Origin: Nitrososphaerales archaeon TH5894
GTDB taxonomy: Archaea; Thermoproteota; Nitrososphaeria; Nitrososphaerales; Nitrososphaeraceae
Direction of reading: 5' to 3'
Assembly: GCA_014523485.1 (NCBI GenBank)
Contig: JAATVK010000079.1
Coordinates: 1 to 5,682 of the forward strand
DNA length: 5,682 nt
Shown here: positions 1 to 5,541 of the stretch, in pieces
How the letters are laid out: each line of letters opens with the position of its first letter
Numbering within the stretch: position 1 is the first letter of the stretch
Notes under the pieces: generated by a model
The model's input: the letters and a program-made list of their open reading frames with translations, nothing else
The model's database searches: none
Told to the model about the DNA's origin: nothing
Program-made: the position numbers and the translations under genes

Positions 1-94
1 CAATCTCCATATATCCTGATGTAACTTTTGTTAATTTGTTATGTTCTGTTGCGCTTTGAGGAATTTTTTGTGTTGATGAAAAATTCGAAGACAT
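1..94 (-). CDS. 5' end of a minus-strand gene, product unknown (runs off the left edge)
   Basis: An open frame begins with ATG at 94-92 and continues without a stop to the window edge, giving 31 residues that start MSSNFSSTQKIPQSATEH and end near SGYMEI. The visible part is polar, rich in Ser, Thr, Gln and Asn, and has no signal peptide or membrane segment. The start is supported by a TATA-like box on the minus strand at 125-118, whose centre lies about 27 bases upstream of the ATG, as expected for a leaderless archaeal transcript. The family cannot be read from so little sequence. A polar N-terminus followed by a GYME-type helix start reminds me of phasin-like or PhaE-like proteins of ammonia-oxidising archaea, but that is a weak impression and not an assignment. 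Confidence 0.6.
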   Translation of the reverse strand, partial: MSSNFSSTQKIPQSATEHNKLTKVTSGYMEI

Positions 95-117
95 ATAATA
101 ATTGTAAATACTATATC

Positions 118-125
118 ATTTATAT
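118..125 (-). promoter_or_regulatory. TATA-like box for the left-edge gene
   Basis: The minus strand reads ATATAAAT here. Its centre is about 27 bases upstream of the ATG at 94, so transcription would start at or within a few bases of the start codon. The spacing matches that of the other genes in the window. Confidence 0.5.
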
Positions 126-441
126 CGATTATGACTTTTCTCACTATTCAATGTTTTTAGCCCTTTAATTACTAATTGAATTTGACATCATTATTGTTTA
201 AGGATATTTATTTAGATTTTTTGCGTACGTCTATTCGCATGCTAAAATTTTTTTATTGCAGTGATTAAGCTAGATAAGGCTTGTTTGCCATTTTGGAAAA
301 CTTGTGTGATGCATTAATATCTTTGGTTAAAAATGGTCTTTGGTCAAGGTTTACTATGAGATTTTATAATGCTATTAAAAGATGCATTTATCTCTCTTTC
401 CCTCTAAATATGAACTAAATACCTCTTTAATAACAGTTCCA

Positions 442-474
442 TTAACTTTAAACATGCATTAATGTTAAAGTTAA
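442..474. repeat. Imperfect inverted repeat (possible operator or hairpin)
   Basis: The left arm TTAACTTTAAACAT (442-455) pairs with the right arm ATGTTAAAGTTAA (462-474), with one unpaired A and a 6-base loop, GCATTA. The right-arm core GTTAAAGTT occurs again at 507-515. This could be a regulator binding site or an RNA hairpin. No gene starts close enough to tell which. Confidence 0.45.
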
Positions 475-513
475 ACTAGTTATGTAGGAAACACAGATCA
501 GTAGTAGTTAAAG

Positions 514-633
514 TTGTTCTTCGTGAAATACTTAAGTATTCAAGTTTGTTGCTCATTTTTTGCTCTTGATGGGAATGAAGTCATATACGAAAGAGATACA
601 ACCGGAATAATTAGAAACAAAGATATTACTTGA
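514..633 (+). pseudogene. Possible very small gene or gene relic, 39 codons
   Basis: A frame opens after a TAG at about 505, can start at TTG 514 or GTG 523, and ends at TGA 631-633. The second half reads ALDGNEVIYERDTTGIIRNK, which is mixed in composition and less A/T-driven than anything else in this gap. It looks more like a fragment of real protein than random translation. There is no good TATA box at the usual distance. The string loosely recalls YD-type repeat sequences, but it is too short to assign. It may be the tail of a decayed gene or chance. Confidence 0.2.
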
Positions 634-661
634 TCAAATATTATTTTATAATATTATTAAT

Positions 662-687
662 TACCTTCATTGTATACCTTCATTGTA
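662..687. repeat. Perfect 13-bp tandem duplication
   Basis: The unit TACCTTCATTGTA occurs twice, head to tail with no gap, at 662-674 and 675-687. Two exact copies point to a recent slippage duplication or to a duplicated binding site. It lies in non-coding DNA, more than 500 bases from any start codon. Confidence 0.8.
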
Positions 688-1182
688 ATATAAATTACTA
701 TATCTACCTACTGCTGATAACCATTAAGCTGAAGGATACGCCTAGCAATTTTTAGCTATACAAAAGATTAATTCAAAAGTATTTGTTTGATTTATATTCT
801 TTCCAAAAATCTTGTTTCTAAAGTATATAATTCTAATTTGTAATAACTACTATAATATATAGTATTTAGATACATAAAGTATTATCAATTATTTTTCATT
901 TAATATTTAATTCAATAAAATACCTCAAATTGAACTAATTTCAATCATATATCATTATTAATTTGAAATCAAGCAAATAATAATTTGTTTTAAGAAAATA
1001 TTGGACTTGTGTGACTAAATAATTTTTTTGTTTTCATTCACTTTTTTTACAATAATTTGTTTATAGAATTGATTCACTAATGTAGTCATAAAAAAGTGTT
1101 AGCAACTTTATAGCAAGTTCCAGTTTTTTTCAATACTATAAAAAGATGATATATTTATGAGTTTTCTCCTCACATATCTACC

Positions 1183-1190
1183 TTTAAATA
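1183..1190 (+). promoter_or_regulatory. TATA-like box for the cation efflux gene
   Basis: TTTAAATA lies with its centre about 37 bases before the TTG start at 1224. A start of transcription 25-28 bases downstream would fall near 1212-1215 and leave a leader of about ten bases with no visible ribosome binding site. Confidence 0.45.
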
Positions 1191-1223
1191 TGAATACTCT
1201 CTATTATACAGTACATTTTAAAA

Positions 1224-2339
1224 TTGCATGAATCAGCCAAAGAAAATTCTAAAGATGCTGCTGATGATACTAACAGTGACCCTGCGCAGCATTCTTCGAA
1301 CGAAATTGAAAATTCATTAATAGAAAATACAAGCTCGTTGACTTCTTCCCCTAATCTAGTTAGGGAAGGAATAATCGCAGGCAAAAGGATAGCAAAAATA
1401 TCTGTAATAACTCTTCTAGCTATAGGAATTGTTGAGATAGTAACAGGTTATCTAAGTGGTAGTGTAGTAGCAACTGCCGACGGAATAGACTCAATATCCG
1501 ATGCCACTATATCATTTATTGTGCTCCTTGGACTTCGAATAGCTCATAGACCTGCTGACAAAAAATTTCATTTTGGATACCATAAGGTAGAAAGTTTTGC
1601 TGCCTTAATGGCTGCTATAGGTATGGTAGCAATAGGCGTAGTGATCTTTTATAATTCATATCAATCATTAATACATCCCCATGAAATAAAAGAACCAATT
1701 TTGGTAATGATTGTGTTGGCTGGTGCCAGTGCATTATCGTTACATAGAGCATTTCAAATGAGAAAAATTGCAAATAAATATAATCTTCTTTCACTTAAAA
1801 CAGATGCCCGAAATTCAATAAAAGACGGGTCAGCATCTGTAATAGGTTTCTTTAGTATACTTATAGCGACTCAATTTGGATTTTTACAAATGGATGCAAT
1901 AGGTGGAATGATAATTGCAGGATACATATTCTCTGTATCTTATTTATCCTTAAAGAGATCATCACTGATACTTGTGGATTCATGGCAAAATCCTCAACTA
2001 ACAGATATGATAAAAAAGATAATTTCTGAGCAGTTTGTAAATGAACGAGTCAATATTAAAAATGTTTTACTACGATCTTCCGGTATGGTTGACCAGGCAG
2101 AAATTCATATAGAATTAAGCGGTGACGAGCCTCTCTCTGATATCGAAATGTTATCGTTAAGAATGGAAATGGCAATTCGCTCTAAAATTCCTTCACTTGA
2201 AAAAATATCAATCATACCGCATTCATCTTCGGAGCTAATAGATAAGCCTACTTCAACTAAAATTAATGCTCTTCGAAATCTAAAATGGAGGCAATCGGCG
2301 TTGAGAATTGATAGAAATAAACAAAACAGAGAAAATTGA
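1224..2339 (+). CDS. Cation diffusion facilitator (CDF) family metal transporter
   Basis: This 371-residue membrane protein belongs to the CDF family, which exports divalent metals such as zinc, manganese, iron or cobalt in exchange for protons. After a polar, acidic N-terminal extension of about 45 residues, membrane segments run from about residue 56 to 250. Family landmarks are DSISD in helix 2 (D89, D93), the PAD...HFGYHKVES loop (110-124), LKTDARNSIKD in helix 5 and MDAIGG in helix 6. A cytoplasmic ferredoxin-like domain covers about 257-335, followed by a basic tail of about 36 residues. The usual helix-5 HxxxD is NxxxD here (N197, D201), so metal preference cannot be inferred from zinc exporters. 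The start is TTG: an in-frame TGA lies at 1191, and no ATG or GTG occurs before the conserved part. Another TTG at codon 39 (1338) would shorten the extension. The family call is firm; the substrate is unknown. Confidence 0.93.
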   Translation: MHESAKENSKDAADDTNSDPAQHSSNEIENSLIENTSSLTSSPNLVREGIIAGKRIAKISVITLLAIGIVEIVTGYLSGSVVATADGIDSISDATISFIVLLGLRIAHRPADKKFHFGYHKVESFAALMAAIGMVAIGVVIFYNSYQSLIHPHEIKEPILVMIVLAGASALSLHRAFQMRKIANKYNLLSLKTDARNSIKDGSASVIGFFSILIATQFGFLQMDAIGGMIIAGYIFSVSYLSLKRSSLILVDSWQNPQLTDMIKKIISEQFVNERVNIKNVLLRSSGMVDQAEIHIELSGDEPLSDIEMLSLRMEMAIRSKIPSLEKISIIPHSSSELIDKPTSTKINALRNLKWRQSALRIDRNKQNREN

Positions 2340-2375
2340 TGGATTTATTTCAAATATATATTGTTTTCTAGATGT

Positions 2376-2383
2376 TTTATATA
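2376..2383 (+). promoter_or_regulatory. Consensus archaeal TATA box for the 163-residue gene
   Basis: TTTATATA matches the archaeal TATA consensus exactly. Its centre is about 29 bases upstream of the TTG at 2409. Transcription would begin within about five bases of that codon, suggesting a leaderless mRNA made independently of the transporter gene upstream. Confidence 0.6.
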
Positions 2384-2408
2384 GCCTAAAAGATGTTTAA
2401 TGACTTAA

Positions 2409-2900
2409 TTGAAGTTTACGGAAGAGCTACTATTCCGGTATATTAAAGCTAATGAATATGAAAAACCAAAATTAGAAATTGGCAGCTACTATCTACAATG
2501 GGATGAAAAAAGTTATGGCATCCATCATAAAGAACTATTTGAACTAAAAGGCTTTCTCACAAAGGTTATTCCATATTTTGATATAACTTATCAATTAATA
2601 AACAGCTTAGAAAGGCCAAGAAGTAAAGAAAGATTTGTCATGAATAAAGGATTATCACCAGACATACATTTTTCTCATCGTAATAAAGAGGGCTTGGTTA
2701 GTTACGATTTATACATGAAGTCAGATGGCTCCACTTTGCTCGATAGAACAGAAAAGATTCAAATAATAAAGCAATATTCCAACAAATTCTCTGCCACCTC
2801 TAATGTGTCTATAACAAATTTTGGTAAACCGGAACTTTTTTTGAAATCGAAATTAGGTCAATTGTTATTTAATCGACAAGGTAGAAGTGGACCTAATTAG
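2409..2900 (+). CDS. Hypothetical protein, 163 residues, not recognised
   Basis: I do not recognise this protein. It is soluble by inspection: no signal peptide or membrane helix, rich in Lys, Tyr and Phe, and basic towards the C-terminus (FLKSKLGQLLFNRQGRSG). The start must be TTG 2409 or later, because TAA occupies the codon just before it (2406-2408) and the first internal ATG is at residue 78. A consensus TATA box 29 bases upstream supports TTG and a leaderless transcript. It begins 69 bases after the transporter stop, on the same strand but with its own promoter, so a shared function is not implied. The alternating hydrophobic pattern in residues 20-60 and 95-105 suggests a mixed alpha/beta fold. 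The length of the open frame in such AT-rich DNA argues that it is real. Confidence 0.7.
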   Translation: MKFTEELLFRYIKANEYEKPKLEIGSYYLQWDEKSYGIHHKELFELKGFLTKVIPYFDITYQLINSLERPRSKERFVMNKGLSPDIHFSHRNKEGLVSYDLYMKSDGSTLLDRTEKIQIIKQYSNKFSATSNVSITNFGKPELFLKSKLGQLLFNRQGRSGPN

Positions 2901-3054
2901 AAATAAGCTAATCTTCGCATTATGAGATGGTATTATAAAGAATCATAAAAGTATTGTTTAGAATTTGTATTCTTAAAAAAGAACGTTTGCCTGTTTGAAC
3001 TGCAAATAGATGTACCCTCTTAATATTCTAATAAATTATTAATAAAAGGTGGCG

Positions 3055-3297
3055 TTAATCGCGTTTATGTGGTTTTGCTTCTTCTTTTGTCACTTTAAAA
3101 TAAACAGTATCGCCGTCAAAACGTTCAACTAGACTCTTTGGAAAATAATATCTCTCTTTATCTACAGTACCTTTTTGAGTTATTATAAATTCTCCTAAAA
3201 TTTCTTGAACTTCGCCAAAATCAGAATCGTCACCTAGACCCCTTGCTTCTTTTTTAATTATATCTTCAGAATTAAAATCTGTCATATCGTTTGACAT
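3055..3297 (-). CDS. Small conserved-type soluble protein, 80 residues, possibly PRC-barrel-like
   Basis: This is an acidic, soluble 80-residue protein. The first 28 or so residues are polar and probably flexible. Residues 29-73 form a compact strand-rich unit, VQEILGEFIITQKG followed by YYFPKSLVERFDGDTVYFKV, and the protein ends in a charged KEEAKPHKRD tail. The pattern of a 'G.V..I...(I/V)...G' strand pair, an aromatic-Pro-Lys-Ser-Leu-Val turn and 'FDGDT.(Y/W)F.(V/I)' recalls the PRC-barrel/DUF2171-like small proteins that are frequent in ammonia-oxidising archaea. Their role is not established. The start is ATG 3297, with a TATA-like box centred 27 bases upstream at 3328-3321, so the mRNA is probably leaderless. 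An internal ATG four codons later is less well placed. The gene converges with the 163-residue gene. Confidence 0.82.
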   Translation of the reverse strand: MSNDMTDFNSEDIIKKEARGLGDDSDFGEVQEILGEFIITQKGTVDKERYYFPKSLVERFDGDTVYFKVTKEEAKPHKRD

Positions 3298-3320
3298 CTA
3301 ATGAGTAGTAGTATTACATA

Positions 3321-3328
3321 ATATTTAA
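3321..3328 (-). promoter_or_regulatory. TATA-like box for the 80-residue gene
   Basis: The minus strand reads TTAAATAT. Its centre is about 27 bases upstream of the ATG at 3297, which favours this ATG over the internal one and predicts a leaderless transcript. Confidence 0.5.
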
Positions 3329-3498
3329 CTAATGTCTTTAATAAAAATTGAGTTTCTACAAATTCAAATCATTCACAGAAATTAAAGGTTTGAAATAGAG
3401 TTTGATTAAAGGATAGTTAAGTTCATCAACAATAGAACCTTAGTCATTCAGACAGGTAAATAATGCTGTAGATTTTATTTTTAAAGAGTTAATTTGAA

Positions 3499-3525
3499 TT
3501 TATCTTAAAAAAAGTTAAAGATAAA
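3499..3525 (-). terminator. Hairpin with T7 tract downstream of the exported 95-residue protein gene
   Basis: An 8-bp perfect inverted repeat, TTTATCTT (3499-3506) and AAGATAAA (3518-3525), begins about 22 bases past the stop codon of the gene at 3547-3834. Its loop holds seven A on the plus strand (3507-3513), read as U7 in the minus-strand RNA. Archaeal termination depends mainly on U-tracts, so the tract may matter more than the hairpin. Confidence 0.45.
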
Positions 3526-3546
3526 ATTGAATAATATAAAATTATC

Positions 3547-3834
3547 CTACTTTACTAAGTTTTCTATTCCTTCCCCAATCTTTTCAGCGAGACCTTTTGC
3601 ACCTTCAGTAACATTTGATCCAACCTCTTTTGCTCCTTCAGTTATATTAGCACCCATCTCGCTAGCATTTCCTTGCATTGCTTCACCAGCTTGATTAGCA
3701 GATTGACCTGCATCCTGCATGGTTTGGTTTGTTTCTTCAGATTGTGCAAATGCTGAAACAGTTAATGCAGAAATTCCGAGCGTAATTGCAAGGAATGTTG
3801 CTGGCATTATTACAAATAAGTAAGTGTATTTCAA
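3547..3834 (-). CDS. Small exported protein of 11-residue repeats, 95 residues
   Basis: The protein begins with a hydrophobic signal sequence (about residues 1-30) ending in a good signal-peptidase site, SAFA before Q31. The mature part, residues 31-95, is Ala/Gly/Glu/Asn-rich with no cysteine. Residues 40-94 fall into five 11-residue units, best kept in ANITEGAKEVG (62-72) and SNVTEGAKGLA (73-83). Such 11-mers are typical of amphipathic helices in LEA-like proteins, which are often linked to desiccation or membrane protection; that role is only an analogy here. Four Asn-X-Ser/Thr sites (N36, N56, N63, N74) could carry archaeal N-glycans. The start is TTG 3834: a TATA-like box sits about 29 bases upstream and residue 2 is Lys. 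The ATG at codon 10 would leave a signal without a basic residue. It is likely a monocistronic unit, with a possible terminator at 3499-3525. Confidence 0.82.
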   Translation of the reverse strand: MKYTYLFVIMPATFLAITLGISALTVSAFAQSEETNQTMQDAGQSANQAGEAMQGNASEMGANITEGAKEVGSNVTEGAKGLAEKIGEGIENLVK

Positions 3835-3858
3835 TGTAAATTCTTAGATTGCTTTTTT

Positions 3859-3868
3859 GTATAAAAAT
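3859..3868 (-). promoter_or_regulatory. TATA-like box for the exported 95-residue protein
   Basis: The minus strand reads ATTTTTATAC. The box centre lies about 29 bases from TTG 3834 but about 56 from the internal ATG at codon 10, so the spacing decides for TTG. Confidence 0.5.
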
Positions 3869-4289
3869 TTTTCTTATTAAATTTCTATAAAAAAAATATA
3901 GAAAATTGTTTTACTAATTTTTTGTAGCTATCTCAATTTATCCATTATATATTATCGTATCAATTATGAACTCCGGAGGAATGGAAGTGGAGTAGGAGGG
4001 CATTATTTAAAAAGTTATAAAATGATATGCTTGACATATATCCATAACATATTACGAATGTGTCAATCGAGATCAAAGTCATTATTTTATGTAATATTTG
4101 GCTCACATAAAATGATTTACAATAACAAAACTAATTTATAAAAATGTTAAAAATTTATGATCCTTTATAATTTGCTGGTTAAGAAAGAGTATAATTTTAC
4201 TAGTTAAGTACAATCTTAGTGAAAATGTTAAAGTAATATTGATAATGAATAAGATTTATCTGTTTTTATAACATATTGTTACAGTCTAT
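3869..4289. other. Gene-poor stretch with a TATA-like box and a G-rich tract
   Basis: No convincing gene is seen between the promoter of the exported protein and the end of the lipase relic. A TATA-like element, TTATATAT, lies at 3945-3952 on the plus strand. It is followed by the palindrome CTCCGGAG (3971-3978) and a purine-rich G tract to 4000. An ATG at 3966 opens only a 9-codon frame, MNSGGMEVE. A 39-codon frame at 4022-4141 has AT-driven composition and no promoter at the right distance. A non-coding transcript starting near 3973 is possible. Confidence 0.4.
3975..4000 (+). other. G-rich tract with six GG runs (possible two-tier G-quadruplex)
   Basis: Runs of two or three G occur at 3975-3976, 3978-3979, 3983-3984, 3989-3990, 3995-3996 and 3998-4000, with spacers of one to four bases. 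The tract stands out sharply in a window this AT-rich. It lies about where transcription would start from the TATA-like element at 3945-3952. Confidence 0.4.
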
Positions 4290-4305
4290 AAAAAAATTAA
4301 TAAAA
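4290..4305 (-). terminator. T-rich tract after the lipase relic
   Basis: On the minus strand, CTTTTATTAATTTTTTT follows the stop codon at 4309-4307 at once and includes seven T at 4296-4290. This is the form expected of an archaeal intrinsic terminator. It implies that the transcription unit ended after the C-terminal segment and not at the TAA at 4601. Confidence 0.45.
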
Positions 4306-4306
4306 G

Positions 4307-4598
4307 TTATTGCCCAAATGGAATAGACAATTTGGTTCCCACTACCACATCAGCGGGATTTGGGTCAGGGTCATCAACAGGTTCAGCAGTTACAAAAAAT
4401 ACTGTATATGTGTATGGATTAACCATTGTTTGATTTAAAGCCAGCATATTTTCATCTTTGAATTTTCCTACTCTTAAAGAATATCCTGATGCGTCTCCTT
4501 TGTCCTTCAAACCACCCATAGTTGGTGTAGTCAAGTCTAAAGATATACCTGTACCTTTTTTTTTGTTGTGAAGGCTGTTGTTGTGTTTGAGTTCCTGT
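4307..4598 (-). pseudogene. C-terminal segment, probably severed tail of the lipase
   Basis: The last part, 4534-4307, is a clean 75-codon frame ending FGTKLSIPFGQ-like in VVVGTKLSIPFGQ; it could start at TTG 4534. The frame in fact stays open further upstream, through GTGISLDLTTPT, to a run of nine A on the minus strand (4564-4556). Before that run, the lipase frame past its TAA (4601-4599) reads TGTQTQQQPSQQKK, a typical Gln-rich linker. Shortening the A run by one base would join linker and tail in one frame. I infer that the tail was a small beta-rich C-terminal domain of the lipase, cut off by the TAA and the A9 expansion. No TATA box lies about 27 bases before TTG 4534, so an independent gene is less likely but not excluded. 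I do not recognise the domain. Confidence 0.5.
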
Positions 4599-5314
4599 TT
4601 AATTAATATCGTCTGCGATTACATCTTTTGCTAATCCATATTCATAGTCACTAATTAGATTAGTATGGCAACTTTTACTGTGTCCAAGATTAATAAAATA
4701 ATCTTTTGACTCTATACTTGACAAAGGCACCATCCCATCATTAGGTTTGGGAAGGATGGAAGATCCCATTTGTTCCATAGGTAAAAATGGAGTTAGCTGG
4801 CAGTTTCCTGATATAGGATCCCATTCACCGGCAAAATAGTATAGTATTGGGTGGTTGGGGTCATTTTTACTTCGGTGACTGCTGCACCAAACCTTAATTC
4901 ATATATAACAGGAGTACAGATTTCGCTTGACTCTGCTAGAGGAAAACCGACGTTTGGTGTTACAATCATAATTAGATTTGCAACATCCGTTGTGTTGTTA
5001 GCCAAATATACTCTTGCATCCAACCCTGCTTTACTGTGACCAACAATATTCATTTTATTTTGCCCTGTTTCGTCTTTGGTTTGTCTAATTATTTTTGATA
5101 ATTCTTTTGCATGTTCTGCAGAAGACCCACATTTATCATCTGATTGTTTAAATGTTATAGGATATGCAACGATGCCATCTTTTTTTAGCAAATCCATCCA
5201 TTTATTTCAAACAGTAGCATCTGCAATATAGCCATGTATTAAAAGGACAGGAAGTGTAGAACTGTTTGATGTATTACTTTTTGTGGTAGTATTTACAAGT
5301 CCATGATAAAGTGT
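4599..5314 (-). pseudogene. Degraded secreted lipase/esterase of the alpha/beta-hydrolase fold
   Basis: The remains read in pieces. The first runs from 5314: LYHGLVNTTTK..., a Ser/Asn-rich stretch, then LPVLLIHGY with the oxyanion HG, to V at 5212. TGA 5209-5207 replaces what is most likely a Trp (ATV-stop-NKW). The same frame continues to 4840 with FKQSDDKCGSSAEHAKEL and the nucleophile motif GHSKAG (Ser codon 5035-5033), then ANLIMIVTPN. At the T run 4836-4833 the frame shifts. The new frame reads FAGEWDPISGNCQLTPFL, the acid motif PNDGMV (Asp 4739-4737) and GHSKSCHTNL (His 4667-4665), ending DVIADDIN at TAA 4601-4599. So all three triad residues survive, but no frame joins them. The start codon and signal peptide are missing: a TAA at 5317-5315 precedes the first piece. 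The longest intact piece is 5197-4793, 134 residues. Family members act on ester bonds outside the cell. The family call is strong, and loss of function is very likely. Confidence 0.85.
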
Positions 5315-5541
5315 TTATAGATAATATTAAAAATATTTATCTGTTTGAATATTTGCTATTAAAATATTTGTCCCTATTAGGGACTAAAATTAATACAAAA
5401 CTCCCTAAAAAATTTAGATCTTTGATTGATTCGAAATTTTTCTATCGGAAGACCAAATTTAAAAAATGGATAATAAAAAAAGAGAATTTGTCTTATGTTA
5501 TTACGAGTTAATATATCTAAATGTGTATTTTTATACAGTAG
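5315..5541. other. AT-rich spacer replacing the lipase 5' end
   Basis: No frame here supplies a signal peptide for the lipase, so homology stops abruptly at about 5314. A plus-strand frame from GTG 5311 to TAA 5511 (66 residues, very rich in Lys, Ile, Leu and Phe) has no promoter at the usual distance and looks composition-driven. I cannot support it as a gene, although a fragment of an inserted element is conceivable. A perfect inverted repeat lies at 5370-5384. Confidence 0.4.
5370..5384. repeat. Short perfect inverted repeat
   Basis: GTCCCT and AGGGAC flank ATT in GTCCCTATTAGGGAC. The arms are GC-richer than everything around them. It could be a hairpin, a protein site or the trace of an element end. 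It lies 56 bases outside the point where the lipase homology breaks. Confidence 0.4.

Larger units (their letters stand above)
95..1182. other. Long AT-rich intergenic region between divergent genes
   Basis: About 1.1 kb separates the minus-strand gene at the left edge from the plus-strand transporter. All frames are broken by frequent stops, and I see no tRNA, rRNA or CRISPR structure. It contains an imperfect inverted repeat at 442-474, a 13-bp perfect tandem duplication at 662-687 and a short possible gene relic at 514-633, all listed separately. The rest is AT-rich sequence in which I see nothing definable. Such a long gap is compatible with decayed genes or with an unrecognised non-coding RNA. 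Confidence 0.6.

Noticed and set aside
261..317. 18-codon plus-strand frame starting with GTG
   Set aside because: It is too short, with no promoter at the right spacing and no recognisable sequence.
308..462. TGCATT-containing motif three times at 72-73 base spacing (310, 383, 455)
   Set aside because: The shared core is only about 6-8 bases and the flanks differ, so regular spacing with three short copies is easily chance.
1184..1384. Minus-strand frame of 66 codons opposite the start of the transporter gene
   Set aside because: It overlaps the transporter's N-terminus in antisense and has no promoter or recognisable sequence; it is a shadow of the real gene.
4022..4141. Plus-strand frame of 39 codons starting with ATG
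   Set aside because: The sequence 27-30 bases upstream is the G-rich tract, not a TATA box, and the peptide has no recognisable feature.
4851..5039. Plus-strand frame of 62 codons inside the lipase relic
   Set aside because: It is antisense to the well-recognised lipase core and is explained by it.
5207..5209. TGA read through as an amino acid (recoding)
   Set aside because: No recoding signal is seen, and the missing 5' end and the other frame lesions make plain gene decay the simpler reading.
5311..5511. Plus-strand frame of 66 codons starting with GTG
   Set aside because: Its composition (Lys, Ile, Leu, Phe, Tyr, Asn) is what AT-rich DNA gives by chance, no TATA box sits at the usual distance, and it contains an inverted repeat. 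It is noted under the spacer but not called as a gene.
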